Positions 16,199-28,391 of a stretch of DNA of 64,000 nucleotides are shown piece after piece. The first letter of the stretch is position 1. Each line of letters opens with the position of its first letter. Source of the DNA: Alkaliphilus sp. B6464 (GTDB lineage: Bacteria; Bacillota; Clostridia; Peptostreptococcales; Natronincolaceae); contig NZ_CP058557.1 of NCBI RefSeq assembly GCF_018141165.1, forward strand, positions 744,001-808,000. Reading direction: 5' to 3'. The notes under the pieces were generated by a model. It was not told where the DNA came from, made no database searches, and worked only from the letters and a program-made list of their open reading frames with translations. The translations under genes were made by a program, and so were the position numbers.

Positions 16199-17062
16199 TT
16201 ACTTATTTAATTTACCTAAGTATATTTGTGGATCTATAAACTTATCATCTTTAAGTACTTGAAAATGTAGTACTGGGCCTTCTAAAGTTTTATTGGATGC
16301 CGTTTTACCAACTCCACTAATAGTTTGCCCCTTTTCAACTTGATCTCCCACCTTAACCATTGCATCTGTAGACAGATTGCTATATCTTGTAAGCATATCA
16401 TCATTATGTTTAATTGTAATAGTAATTCCCATAATAGTATCGTTAATAACCTCTACTATTTCACCATCAAGGGCTGCCTTTACCGGTGATCCTTCTGTCG
16501 CCTGAATGTCTATTCCCTTATGAGTACTCCATTGATCTAAAGTTTTATGATAAACTAAGTGATCATCTGCAAAAGGTAGTGTTAATCTTCCTATTACTGG
16601 AACCATCATACTTACACTAGCTGAAGCTTCTTCGCTAGCTTCTGGTACAGCTGTTTCTTCCAATTTTTCTTCTTTACCACTATCTTTTTGAATATCTTCT
16701 TTTTTATTGTCTTTACCATCTTGCTTTACTTGATTCTTTGGAGCATCAGAAGATTTTTCATCTTCTTCTACTGGTTTCCCTTGACCAATTTTCCCTGTTT
16801 CCTGTGCATCATCAGTTTCTTCTACAGCTTCATTGTCTTCCACTAAGGTTACCTCTGGCTGCATATCTTCCTCAAATGGATTAGTGGGACCTTCACCAAT
16901 GAAGTAATCTTCCTTCTGGTTATTGACCCAAATGGCTGTAGCAGCAATGATAGCTACACATAGTATTAAAATAATATAAAATCCTTGTTTGTCCATAGTT
17001 TGATAAAGGGACTTTTTTTCTTTTTTATTTCTGTCATTGTTATTGTTATTTTCTAATGACAT
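16199..17062 (-). CDS. spoIIQ: SpoIIQ, forespore LytM-domain membrane protein
   Basis: This protein of about 287 residues has one membrane helix (about residues 25-45, FYIILILCVAIIAATAIW), a long acidic/Lys-rich linker and a C-terminal M23/LytM domain. It forms the forespore side of the channel with SpoIIIAH around the engulfed spore. The LytM zinc motif HKGID (about residue 181) and the later His in GPVLHFQV (about 266) are kept. The catalytic first His of HxH is Val, and the usual Tyr-x-His is RYSNL. The domain may thus bind zinc but not cleave. The ATG at 17062 has AGGAGG eight bases before it. A sigma-F-like promoter stands directly upstream. Confidence 0.88.
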   Translation of the reverse strand: MSLENNNNNDRNKKEKKSLYQTMDKQGFYIILILCVAIIAATAIWVNNQKEDYFIGEGPTNPFEEDMQPEVTLVEDNEAVEETDDAQETGKIGQGKPVEEDEKSSDAPKNQVKQDGKDNKKEDIQKDSGKEEKLEETAVPEASEEASASVSMMVPVIGRLTLPFADDHLVYHKTLDQWSTHKGIDIQATEGSPVKAALDGEIVEVINDTIMGITITIKHNDDMLTRYSNLSTDAMVKVGDQVEKGQTISGVGKTASNKTLEGPVLHFQVLKDDKFIDPQIYLGKLNK

Positions 17063-17081
17063 AGATCCCACCTCCTTTTGT

Positions 17082-17110
17082 TATTATGACCACTTAAAAA
17101 GCTTCTATAC
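17082..17110 (-). promoter_or_regulatory. sigma-F-like promoter before spoIIQ
   Basis: On minus, GTATA (17106-17110) is followed after 14 bases by GGTCATAATA (17082-17091). This fits the sigma-F pattern GYATA, about 15 bases, GGNNANANTR at every fixed position. The -10 also contains CATAATA, acceptable to sigma-G. The start would fall only some 15 bases before the ATG, right at the ribosome site, which is tight. Confidence 0.45.
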
Positions 17111-17153
17111 AAATGAGATGGGATTTTTTTAATTTTTTATGATATTAATTTTA

Positions 17154-18155
17154 CTATTTGTGACTCTTCAATACGCTTAGAGTGACTCCTTGGTAATAAT
17201 GTTTTAGAATATCACTAAATGTACTACCTTGTTTAGCCATTCCATTGGCCCCCCATTGGCTCATACCTACTCCATGACCATAGCCTTTTGTAGTAAAGTG
17301 TATATCCTTACCTCTAATATCAACAGTAAAATTGGCCGATCTTAAGCCAAATAACTCTCTAACTTCCCTACCTGTAAACTCCTTATTACCTATTTTAATT
17401 TTCTTTATATTACCTCCACTACTTCTTTCTAATATATTTATTTCTGAGGCAATTTTCTTATCATCGACCTTCAAGTCCTTATATTTACCTTTAATTGTTG
17501 ATATAAAATCCTTTATAGAAATTTTATATTGATCTACCAACACTGGAGACCCTTCTTCATAGGGACTGGACACACTTCGTAAATATGGGACGGCAGTGGT
17601 AAATACATCTTCTGAGTTTTCTGTACGCCCTCCACTTGTAGAGTGATATAGGGGCTCGATAGGCTTCATATTGTAAGTCATAATAACCCCCTTAGTAGAC
17701 ATTACTGCATCTTCTATTTTAGGTAGATATTCTTTTATCCACTTCTTACCATGGCGTTCTCTAAGGTCTTCCGGAGATAGCCACTCCTGACAATGGAGAT
17801 GACTGGTGCATAGAATCGCTCCAGGATGATCTGGATTTCCTGCTTCTACATATGCACTTCTTTTCCAAAGGGCATAGGTTCTGGCAGCCACAGCTTGAGC
17901 CTTTAGAGCTTCTATTTCAAATGCAGCTGGTGTCTCTCCAGCAACAACTCCTATAATATATTCTTCTAGTCCTAGCTCCATAATTTTGTCTGTAGCGTGG
18001 TTATATACTGTTACAACTAAGTCTGACTCTACAATTTTTTTCTCTATAGGCTTGTCTCTATTTGGAATAGATATATCACAGCTAGTTACTATAAACATTG
18101 GCATAAATAAAGTCACAACTACAAAAAAAATAATTCCCCAAACAATACCCTTCAT
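17154..18155 (-). CDS. spoIID: stage II sporulation protein D (peptidoglycan lytic transglycosylase)
   Basis: This mother-cell membrane protein of about 333 residues cuts glycan strands during engulfment with SpoIIP and SpoIIM. An N-terminal helix (VWGIIFFVVVTLFMPMF) is followed by the SpoIID domain. The catalytic Glu region is VAGETPAAFEIEALKAQA then ARTYAL. A Cys/His zinc motif is seen in LCTSHLHCQEW, and the C terminus has TKGYGHGVGMSQWGANGMA. The ATG at 18155 has GGGG nine bases before it; a TTG nine bases upstream overlaps that site. It is flanked by murA and spoIIQ in the conserved order. Confidence 0.92.
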   Translation of the reverse strand: MKGIVWGIIFFVVVTLFMPMFIVTSCDISIPNRDKPIEKKIVESDLVVTVYNHATDKIMELGLEEYIIGVVAGETPAAFEIEALKAQAVAARTYALWKRSAYVEAGNPDHPGAILCTSHLHCQEWLSPEDLRERHGKKWIKEYLPKIEDAVMSTKGVIMTYNMKPIEPLYHSTSGGRTENSEDVFTTAVPYLRSVSSPYEEGSPVLVDQYKISIKDFISTIKGKYKDLKVDDKKIASEINILERSSGGNIKKIKIGNKEFTGREVRELFGLRSANFTVDIRGKDIHFTTKGYGHGVGMSQWGANGMAKQGSTFSDILKHYYQGVTLSVLKSHK

Positions 18156-18227
18156 CTGATACAACCCCTTATCGTCTAGTATAGTATAAGGTATATGTGG
18201 GGAACCAAGTTTTTAGAACTATAAAAT

Positions 18228-18268
18228 AGGTGCCAGTCATTAAGTTATCAACCTAATGACTGGCACCT
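18228..18268 (-). terminator. terminator after murA
   Basis: A perfect 15-base-pair stem, AGGTGCCAGTCATTA (18228-18242) with TAATGACTGGCACCT (18254-18268), has an 11-base loop. It begins 17 bases beyond the murA stop on minus. The tail ATTTTATAG is only moderately U-rich. Confidence 0.7.
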
Positions 18269-18285
18269 TAGCTTACAATTAAAAC

Positions 18286-19566
18286 CTAAGCCAACTCTTC
18301 TTCCTCTTCTAAATTTTCTTCTCTATATATATTAGCTCCTAGAGATCTTAATTTTTCCTCTATATCTACATAACCCCTATCGATATGATAGGTATTTGTA
18401 ATCTCTGTTATTCCATCTGATACCAATCCCGATAAAATCAAAGCAGCTCCAGCTCTTAGGTCTGTAGCCTTTACTGGTGCCCCTAGTAAAGCTTCTTTGC
18501 CTTCTATAATAGCACTACGGCCTTCTATCTTAATATCTGCACCCATTCTTTTTAACTCGCTAACATGCATAAATCGATTTTCAAACACAGTCTCAATAAC
18601 TATGCTAGTACCATCTGCCACACTCATTAATGCCATAAATTGAGACTGCATATCTGTAGGAAATCCAGGATAAGGCATGGTTTTAATATCTACTGCCTTC
18701 GGTCTGTTTTTTCCTATAACTCTTATACCATTACCTTCTTCCATTACCTCAATATTACATTCCTTTAGTTTTGCAATAACAGGCTTTAAATGGTCTGGTA
18801 CAACATTATCTACTAAGACATTTCCTCCTGTAATAGCTGCAGCTATCATGTATGTTCCTGCCTCTATTCTGTCTGGAATAACGGAGTGTACAGCTCCTCC
18901 AAGCTTTTCTACTCCATTAATTTTAATAGTATCTGTACCTGCACCTTTAATATCCGCTCCCATTTTATTTAGAAAATTAGCTAAATCTGTAATTTCTGGT
19001 TCTTCTGCTGCGTTTTCAATAACTGTTTGTCCTTCTGCTAATACAGCAGCCATCATAATATTTTCTGTAGCTCCTACGCTAGGAAAATCTAAATAAATTT
19101 TACTACCAATTAATCTTTCTGCTGTTGCTTCTACAAAACCATAACCTATTGTAATCTCTGCACCTAAGGCTTTGAAGCCCTTTAAGTGAAGGTCAATAGG
19201 TCTTGTGCCAATAGCACATCCACCAGGCATGGAAATTCTTGCCTTGCCCATTCGAGCCAAAAGAGGTCCCATAACTAGAAAAGATGCCCTCATCTTTCTA
19301 ACTAGCTCGTATGGCGCTTCTATTTCATCTATGTCATGTGCCATAACTTCTATTTTATCTCTTTCTAAACGCTTTACATCTGCCCCAAGACTTGATAACA
19401 CTTCGCAAATTACGTCTACATCTCTTAAAGCTGGTACTTCTTCCAAAACACACTTTTCAGTAGATAACAAGGTAGCTGCCAATATTGGCAAAACAGCATT
19501 TTTAGCTCCACTTACACGAACAGTTCCTTGTAATGGTCTGCTTTTTTGAACGATAATTTTTGACAA
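18286..19566 (-). CDS. murA: UDP-N-acetylglucosamine 1-carboxyvinyltransferase
   Basis: This enzyme of about 426 residues transfers enolpyruvate from PEP to UDP-GlcNAc, the first committed step of peptidoglycan synthesis. The catalytic loop [14 protein letters not shown] keeps the fosfomycin-sensitive Cys. The N-terminal [13 protein letters not shown] holds the catalytic Lys-Asn pair, and the C terminus has [16 protein letters not shown] chose the TTG at 19566, preceded by GTGAGGAAG; a GTG at 19590 has no ribosome site and would add eight acidic residues not usual for the family. Its place before spoIID marks it as the murAA-type copy. Confidence 0.93.
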   Translation of the reverse strand: MSKIIVQKSRPLQGTVRVSGAKNAVLPILAATLLSTEKCVLEEVPALRDVDVICEVLSSLGADVKRLERDKIEVMAHDIDEIEAPYELVRKMRASFLVMGPLLARMGKARISMPGGCAIGTRPIDLHLKGFKALGAEITIGYGFVEATAERLIGSKIYLDFPSVGATENIMMAAVLAEGQTVIENAAEEPEITDLANFLNKMGADIKGAGTDTIKINGVEKLGGAVHSVIPDRIEAGTYMIAAAITGGNVLVDNVVPDHLKPVIAKLKECNIEVMEEGNGIRVIGKNRPKAVDIKTMPYPGFPTDMQSQFMALMSVADGTSIVIETVFENRFMHVSELKRMGADIKIEGRSAIIEGKEALLGAPVKATDLRAGAALILSGLVSDGITEITNTYHIDRGYVDIEEKLRSLGANIYREENLEEEEELA

Positions 19567-19624
19567 TGCTTCTTCCTCACTTTCTATCACGATTGAATAT
19601 AAGCATTTTACTATTTACTATTAT

Positions 19625-20473
19625 TTAATAAGCTGTAGTAATCAGAGGATTGGCAATCCACAAATAGGTTTTATCTTCGTATTCACTGTATCTCATAGCC
19701 AACTGAAGGTTTACACTTCTGCCCCCGTAGTTAATAGAGGAAGAAATTAATGGACTATATGCAGTAATACTGGTAAAAAGTTCATCTTCCAAAACTTCTA
19801 TCTTCTTAGCTTCTAAAAAACTAAATATTGCTTCCTGTTTTTGCTTTTCCTCAGCTTTAGCAAGCATACCTAAATGTGCTCCTGTTAAGTTGATTGTAGT
19901 TTGTATTTCATTTGCGTAGTTCTCTAGTATATTCTCCACTTGATTACTAATATCCACTATTTCTTTATATCTTTTATTTTCAACTATGTCAACAATAATA
20001 TACGTTTCAGACTCTCCCACTATTTGGGTACTAAGTAGTTTTATTACGGTAACATTGCCTTCTTCATTAGGTACAAATGTTATGATCTCATGGTATCCTT
20101 CATCTTCTACTCTTTGTTCTAAAATAGTTTCCGCCTCAATATCTAATGGATCTTCAAAATAATCCCTATGTCCATATTCCTGTATTTCATCCATATTAAT
20201 TCGTACTACTTCTCCATTTATATTTAAAGCATCCATTATCTCTGTTTGTTTTTCTTCAAGCTCTTCCATGGTAAGAAATGTATTAGGAATAAAACCCGAT
20301 TTATTTATATTAAATTCTTCCATCTGAAATCCACCCATTTCTATAGCCTGTAAAAGTAGCAATTCTTCCTGTAATAAATCCGCATCTATATTTTTAACAG
20401 GCTGGGCCGATGAGTTATATAAAATCCCTACAAGTAAAATAGAAATAAGTCCGAGTAAAGAATATCTTCTCAT
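19625..20473 (-). CDS. ywmB: YwmB-like secreted protein (DUF1779)
   Basis: This 282-residue protein has an N-terminal signal or anchor helix (YSLLGLISILLVGILYNSS). The rest is soluble and acidic, with no catalytic motif I can see. It contains NVTVIKLLSTQIVGESETYI and NLTGAHLGMLAKAEE, and ends with SINYGGRSVNLQLAMRYSEYEDKTYLWIANPLITT; that C-terminal pattern is typical of the YwmB family, which sits before murAA-spoIID in Bacillus. Function is unknown; the conserved position suggests a cell-wall or sporulation role. It ends 59 bases before the chosen murA start, so they are probably co-transcribed. Confidence 0.75.
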   Translation of the reverse strand: MRRYSLLGLISILLVGILYNSSAQPVKNIDADLLQEELLLLQAIEMGGFQMEEFNINKSGFIPNTFLTMEELEEKQTEIMDALNINGEVVRINMDEIQEYGHRDYFEDPLDIEAETILEQRVEDEGYHEIITFVPNEEGNVTVIKLLSTQIVGESETYIIVDIVENKRYKEIVDISNQVENILENYANEIQTTINLTGAHLGMLAKAEEKQKQEAIFSFLEAKKIEVLEDELFTSITAYSPLISSSINYGGRSVNLQLAMRYSEYEDKTYLWIANPLITTAY

Positions 20474-20626
20474 AATGTATTTCCTCCTTATTAAATCTAA
20501 TAAAAAGGAAAGTTTTAAAATTGTAGTATGATGTTAAAGGGGGACGAAAAACATCTATATTACAACCTAAAACCTTCCCTCTGTCTTTAATTATTGACCC
20601 AATAAAAGGAGACTATACATTATTTT

Positions 20627-20667
20627 TATAATTATATACTTATAATTATATACTTATAATTATATGT
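20627..20667. repeat. three tandem 14-base AT repeats
   Basis: TATAATTATATACT occurs at 20627-20640 and 20641-20654, and its first 11 bases again at 20655-20665. The unit contains the palindrome TATAATTATA. It lies in the 218-base gap between the YueI-like gene and ywmB, where no gene is seen. It may supply -10 elements for ywmB or be plain slippage. Confidence 0.8.
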
Positions 20668-20691
20668 TAATTTATCTTGTATCTATGTCTA

Positions 20692-21219
20692 TTACTTTTT
20701 ACAAATAGGGCACTTTGCGCCCATGATTCTATCTAAAAGCCCAAACTTTTTAAATCTTTTACTAAAACTAGGCCATTTAACACTTACCTCTTTATAACAA
20801 TCTCCACATATTTCCTTACTATTAGTTTCTTTAAATCTTGCAGGCACTTCCTTTATTTTTACCTCTACATCTTCTCTTTCTACGGCTTGGCGGCTAACTA
20901 CTACAATACCCATTGCTTCTTCACTATTAGTAGATATAGTTTTGAACTCTTTGCTTGTATCCTTAGCTAGTTTCATGTACTTAGACATTACTTCCATAGG
21001 TATTTTTTGATTTACTATAATAATTTCTGCCATATTATCCTTTAAGGCATCTTCTACATAGTCTTGTGCCTCAATCATAGAAGATTGCTCCATAGTTAAT
21101 CCTAATATGACTCTTTCTCTAAACTCTCCTAGCCATTTTCGTTTTTCATCAGGCTTTATTTGTGGTGTACCACCTATAGCATATTCTATCGTTTTCTCCA
21201 ATTCACTTTTGTCCATCAT
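20692..21219 (-). CDS. YueI-like protein (DUF1694) with C-terminal zinc-ribbon-like tail
   Basis: The first 135 or so of 175 residues match the YueI/DUF1694 pattern: EYAIGGTPQIKPDEKRKWLGEFRERVILGLT, read here in two parts (EYAIGGTPQIKPDEKRK, then GEFRERVILGLT), and later SEEAMGIVVVSRQAV. Family function is unknown. Beyond that, the protein gains a tail with two cysteine pairs, CGDCYK and CPICKK, separated by a basic stretch; this looks like a small zinc ribbon and is absent from the roughly 130-residue Bacillus protein. GAGGAGAG precedes the ATG. It is not clearly in an operon with ywmB, being 218 bases away. Confidence 0.7.
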   Translation of the reverse strand: MMDKSELEKTIEYAIGGTPQIKPDEKRKWLGEFRERVILGLTMEQSSMIEAQDYVEDALKDNMAEIIIVNQKIPMEVMSKYMKLAKDTSKEFKTISTNSEEAMGIVVVSRQAVEREDVEVKIKEVPARFKETNSKEICGDCYKEVSVKWPSFSKRFKKFGLLDRIMGAKCPICKK

Positions 21220-21340
21220 CGGTGCTCTCTCCTCTTGTTTTAAATGCTATGTCATTTATTATACCCTTCACGCATTGTTTTACAATATAACAATATGATA
21301 ATATGATAAAATAATTCGTTTTTAAACTTATTAAAGGTCT

Positions 21341-21480
21341 TCTAATGCTATTATACTTGAATTTTAAACAGTTATCAAAACTTCAAGCCATCAGAATTCA
21401 TACTAAATTTAAAGTGCTCAGAATAATACTGACCTTCTACATCTTTATAAACCGTCTATTGTTAAAAACTTATACTTTCT
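21341..21480. repeat. dispersed intergenic repeat, copy A
   Basis: This lies in the 328-base gap between the YueI-like gene and the NusG-II gene, where no gene is visible. It shares TCTAATGCTATTATA at its left end with copies B and D, then AAATTTAAAGTGCTCAGA (copy B has AAATTTCAAGTGCTTAGA), and ends with an ATTGTTAAAAACTTATACTTT stretch resembling the end of copy B. See the copies at 33574, 48999 and 60202. Confidence 0.5.
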
Positions 21481-21547
21481 TAGACAAGGAAAATAAGATA
21501 TAATATTTTTATGTGACTAACTATTATCCTCCTAGGAGGTGGGAAAA

Positions 21548-21970
21548 ATGTTTAAAATAATGACTAAGGCAGATAAAATATTAATTATTTTTATTTTGGT
21601 AGCTAGTATAGCTAGTATTTTTGCCATACCTACATTACTAACAAGTGCAGGTTCTGAAAAACAAGTAGTTGTAAATATTGATGGCAAGGAAGTTGCTCGT
21701 TTTACATTAACAAATACTCCCGAATCGGAGTTTAAAGAGATTCCTTTTGAGGTTAGGGGAAAGGAATATAAAGCGCGGTTTGAAATGAAAGATGGTAAGG
21801 TAATGCTCCATAGACTACCAGACGAGGTAGTACCTTTAAGTATTCATAAAGAAATGGGATGGATTAGCGAGTCATATCAGATGATAGTGGCTCTTCCTAT
21901 TAGGATGTATGTAACTGTTGAAGGTGCTACAGCAGCAGATGATGATATGTTTGATATTATAGTACAGTAA
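21548..21970 (+). CDS. NusG domain II-containing membrane-anchored protein
   Basis: This 140-residue protein is one of only two clear plus-strand genes. A single N-terminal membrane helix (ILIIFILVASIASIFAIP) is followed by a NusG-domain-II-like fold seen in KQVVVNIDGKEVARFTL, and it ends RMYVTVEGATAADDDMFDIIVQ. Such stand-alone NusG-II proteins are common in clostridia; their role is not known, and it is outside the cell here. AGGAGG at 21534-21539 lies eight bases before the ATG; a GTG at 21539 overlaps that site and is rejected. A TATAAT at 21499-21504 may be its -10, though no good -35 is seen. Confidence 0.75.
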   Translation: MFKIMTKADKILIIFILVASIASIFAIPTLLTSAGSEKQVVVNIDGKEVARFTLTNTPESEFKEIPFEVRGKEYKARFEMKDGKVMLHRLPDEVVPLSIHKEMGWISESYQMIVALPIRMYVTVEGATAADDDMFDIIVQ

Positions 21971-22018
21971 GAAATAGAAAAGTGAGATTGCATATGCAAC
22001 CTCACTTTTCTATTTCTT
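21969..22018. terminator. bidirectional terminator between NusG-II gene and atpC
   Basis: An 18-base-pair stem (21969-21986 with 22001-22018), including AGAAATAGAAAAGTGAG, has a loop that is itself palindromic (TTGCATATGCAA). It overlaps the stop codons of both convergent genes. The U-rich right arm serves plus and the left arm serves minus, so it ends both the NusG-II gene and the ATP synthase operon. Confidence 0.88.
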
Positions 22019-22417
22019 TTCATCTGCTACGTCTAATCTGTTTAGAGCCTTCTTAAGAGCTATTTCTGCTCTTACTTTATCTATATCGCTTTTACTAGCA
22101 GCAAGGCGTCTTTCTGCTCTTTCTTTAGCTTCTTCTGCCCTTTTAACATCTATTTCCTCTGGCCATTCTGCAGAATCTGTTATAATTCTAGTATAATCTG
22201 ATTCTATCTGTACGAAACCTTCAGAGATAGCAGCTTCTTTAAACTGCCCATCTTTTTTAATTCTAACCTTTCCAATGTTTAGAGGAGCTACCATAAGCGC
22301 ATGATTTTTCATAATCCCCAGGTCACCTTCTATAGTTCTAACGATGGTCATTTCTACTTCATCATCATAAAACATACGACTTGGTGTAACTATTTGAAGA
22401 CGAAATGTAGATGCCAT
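22010..22417 (-). CDS. atpC: ATP synthase F1 epsilon subunit
   Basis: This 135-residue subunit has an N-terminal beta-sandwich (FRLQIVTPSRMFYDDEVEM, then IRTIEGDLGIMKNHALMVAPL-type loop) and two C-terminal helices rich in Glu/Lys/Ala that can inhibit rotation (EIDVKRAEEAKERAERRLAAS). It links the gamma stalk to the c ring. It is the last gene of the operon, nine bases after atpD, and its stop lies inside the bidirectional terminator. Length and domain order are normal. Confidence 0.95.
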   Translation of the reverse strand: MASTFRLQIVTPSRMFYDDEVEMTIVRTIEGDLGIMKNHALMVAPLNIGKVRIKKDGQFKEAAISEGFVQIESDYTRIITDSAEWPEEIDVKRAEEAKERAERRLAASKSDIDKVRAEIALKKALNRLDVADEKK

Positions 22418-22425
22418 ATGATCAC

Positions 22426-23841
<1,416 letters not shown>

Positions 23842-24711
23842 TTAACTCAATGCTTCGGCTCCTCCAACAATTTCTGTAATCTCTTGGGTGATAGATGCCT
23901 GTCTTGCACGGTTATATTGTAACTGCAGCTTATCAATCATTTCAGTTGCATTATCTGTAGCGCTTTCCATAGCTATCTTTGTAGCACTTTGATAACTAGT
24001 AGCAGATTCTACAAGAGCTCCATAAATAGTGCTGTCTATATATTTAGGAATCAAATAGCTTAAAACTGCTTCTGGAGAAGGTTCATAGCTCATAAGTTCC
24101 GTTGATTTTACCTTTTCTTTTTTAGTTTCATCAGCCTGTGACTCTAAAGGCAAAAGCTTAATAACCTTTGGATTATAGCTAATAGTGGTTAAAAATTCTG
24201 TATACACTAAATATACCTCATCAACCAAACCCTGTTTATATAATTCTACACTTAATCTTCCGATCTTTTGTGCATCTGAGTAAGTAGGGTCTTCAGAAAT
24301 ATGGGTAAACTCACCATCTAAATCATAGTTTCTTTTTCTAAAGTAGTCCCTTGCCTTTTGTCCAATAGATATTACAGATACCTTATTCTTTTCCTTCATA
24401 TGCCCAGTCGCTGCTTTAATAACATTGGCGTTATAGCCTCCAGCTAGCCCTCTATCTGCCGAAATTACAATATATCCAGTATTTTTGACTTCCCTTGGAG
24501 TAATAAGCTCATGCTTTACTCCTTTGGTACTGGATATTATATCACTAACAGCATCCCTTACTGCATTAAAGTAAGGTCTTGTCTTTTCTAGACGTTCCCT
24601 TGATTTTTTCATTTTAGAAGAAGCTACTAGCTCCATAGCCTTTGTAATTTGCTTTGTACTGTTAACACTCTTAATACGACGCTTAATATCCCGCATTCCT
24701 AATCCAGCCAA
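23842..24711 (-). CDS. atpG: ATP synthase F1 gamma subunit
   Basis: This 289-residue central stalk subunit has the paired terminal helices of the rotor: N-terminal MRDIKRRIKSVNSTKQITKAM with MVASSKMKK-type continuation, and the C-terminal helix with ATDNATEMIDKLQLQYNRARQ ending ITQEITEIVGGAEAL. The middle Rossmann-like part reads VISADRGLAGGYN. It couples c-ring rotation to the catalytic sites. It lies 36 bases after atpA. Confidence 0.96.
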   Translation of the reverse strand: MAGLGMRDIKRRIKSVNSTKQITKAMELVASSKMKKSRERLEKTRPYFNAVRDAVSDIISSTKGVKHELITPREVKNTGYIVISADRGLAGGYNANVIKAATGHMKEKNKVSVISIGQKARDYFRKRNYDLDGEFTHISEDPTYSDAQKIGRLSVELYKQGLVDEVYLVYTEFLTTISYNPKVIKLLPLESQADETKKEKVKSTELMSYEPSPEAVLSYLIPKYIDSTIYGALVESATSYQSATKIAMESATDNATEMIDKLQLQYNRARQASITQEITEIVGGAEALS

Positions 24712-24747
24712 ACCTTTTCACCTCCTGGGATTAGCAGCACTCTGCTT

Positions 24748-26812
<2,065 letters not shown>

Positions 26813-26825
<13 letters not shown>

Positions 26826-27316
26826 TGTGTTTCCCCTGCCTTATCAATAAATTGCTGGATCATTTGTTGGTGAGCCCTTTGATCTAGATCCTTTTCGATT
26901 ACCTTTTCTGCTGCAGCAATAGCAAGCTGAGAAATTTCACCCTTTAAGTCATTCATCATTTTTTGTTTTTCTCTTTCAATTTCCATTCTTGCTCTTTCAA
27001 TAGCTTTTCTTGCTTCTTCATCTGCTGCATCAACTATTTCATCACTTCTACTTTGAGCTCTCTTTGTGGCATCATCAATTATTTGGTTTCTTTCTTTTTT
27101 AATCTCTGTTAACTTACTTTCATATTGAGCCTTTAATTCATCGGATTGTTTATTTTTAAGTTCTGCCTCCTGTATGGAAGCTTCTATAGTTTTTGTACGT
27201 TTATCCATAAATTCTGTTACTGGCTTAAATAAAAAATGTTTTAATATTAAAAACATTATTAAGGTATTTACTAGCTGCATAAAAAATGTAGCATTAAATT
27301 CCACTAATCCAAGCAT
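26813..27316 (-). CDS. atpF: ATP synthase F0 b subunit
   Basis: This 167-residue subunit has one N-terminal membrane helix (TFFMQLVNTLIMFLILKHF), then FKPVTEFMDKR, then a long charged right-handed coiled coil (IQEAELKNKQSDELKAQYES and onward). It forms the stator between subunit a and delta. The segment LAIAAAEKVIEKDLD near the C terminus is the delta-binding part. It lies 55 bases after atpE and overlaps atpH. Confidence 0.95.
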
Positions 27317-27371
27317 TTGTCTGCCTCCTTTCTTAAGATATAGGGAGATAATATCATCTCCCTCATTCTTA

Positions 27372-27662
<291 letters not shown>

Positions 27663-27695
27663 TTATAAATTTTTAATATTTTTATTTGTAATATC

Positions 27696-28391
27696 TTACT
27701 CCATGGCATTTGAAATATATACCATAGAAAGCATAACGAAAATAAATGACTGAAGTACTCCAGAAAATACATCAAAATAGGCATGAAAAACTATCGGAAT
27801 ACCAGCTTGAAGAATTGGTATGGCTTTTAATCCAATCATGCCACTAAAGCTAGCAAGAGCCCCATATAGTAAAGACATAATAACAAGTCCACCTACAATG
27901 TTTCCGAATAGACGGAAAGCAAGTGATATAGGTGTTGCTACATCACCCAGTACGTTAATAGGGAATAAGAAAGGAAGTGGCTCAAAATACCCTTTCAATT
28001 TTCTACCTACTCCACTTGCTTTTATTGAATTGTAGTGGATTAGGAAAAAAGTAATCATTGATAATGCAAATGTAGTATTTAGGTCTGCTGTAGGTGGTCT
28101 GAGGCCTACAAGACCCGCTAAATTTCCAACTGCTAAAAATAATATTACAGTACCCATATACGGAGCAAAATTTATCCTATCTTCACCCATTGTTTGTACG
28201 GTAAATTTATTTATAGTATCTACTAGCATTTCTACTACATTTTGAGCTCCTTTTGGAATTTTCTCAAAATTTCGAGTGATTACTATTGAAACAATGGCAA
28301 ATACAGCCATAATGATCCATGTTACAACTACAGTTTCTGAAACTGGTATGCCTGCAACTTCGAAGATAATTCTTGGACCGAAACCTTCCAT
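27696..28391 (-). CDS. atpB: ATP synthase F0 a subunit
   Basis: This 231-residue membrane subunit has about five or six helices and forms the ion half-channels next to the c ring. The essential stator arginine is in SLAFRLFGNIVGG, and the last helices carry IPIVFHAYFDVFSGVLQSFIF. The N-terminal region FGPRIIFEVAGIPVSETVVV faces outward. It is on the short side for the family but complete. It directly follows the AtpI-like gene without a gap. Confidence 0.95.
   Translation of the reverse strand: MEGFGPRIIFEVAGIPVSETVVVTWIIMAVFAIVSIVITRNFEKIPKGAQNVVEMLVDTINKFTVQTMGEDRINFAPYMGTVILFLAVGNLAGLVGLRPPTADLNTTFALSMITFFLIHYNSIKASGVGRKLKGYFEPLPFLFPINVLGDVATPISLAFRLFGNIVGGLVIMSLLYGALASFSGMIGLKAIPILQAGIPIVFHAYFDVFSGVLQSFIFVMLSMVYISNAME

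Noticed and set aside
18165-18285. Sigma-E promoter before spoIID
   Set aside because: TATACTAT near 18190 resembles the -10, but no -35 element lies at the right distance on the minus strand.
20627-20667. Tandem AT repeats as an origin or iteron array
   Set aside because: Only two and a half copies, no DnaA-box cluster and no replication gene nearby. Chance slippage explains it.
21539-21547. GTG at 21539 as the start of the NusG-II protein
   Set aside because: The GTG overlaps the AGGAGG ribosome site itself. The ATG at 21548 has normal spacing.
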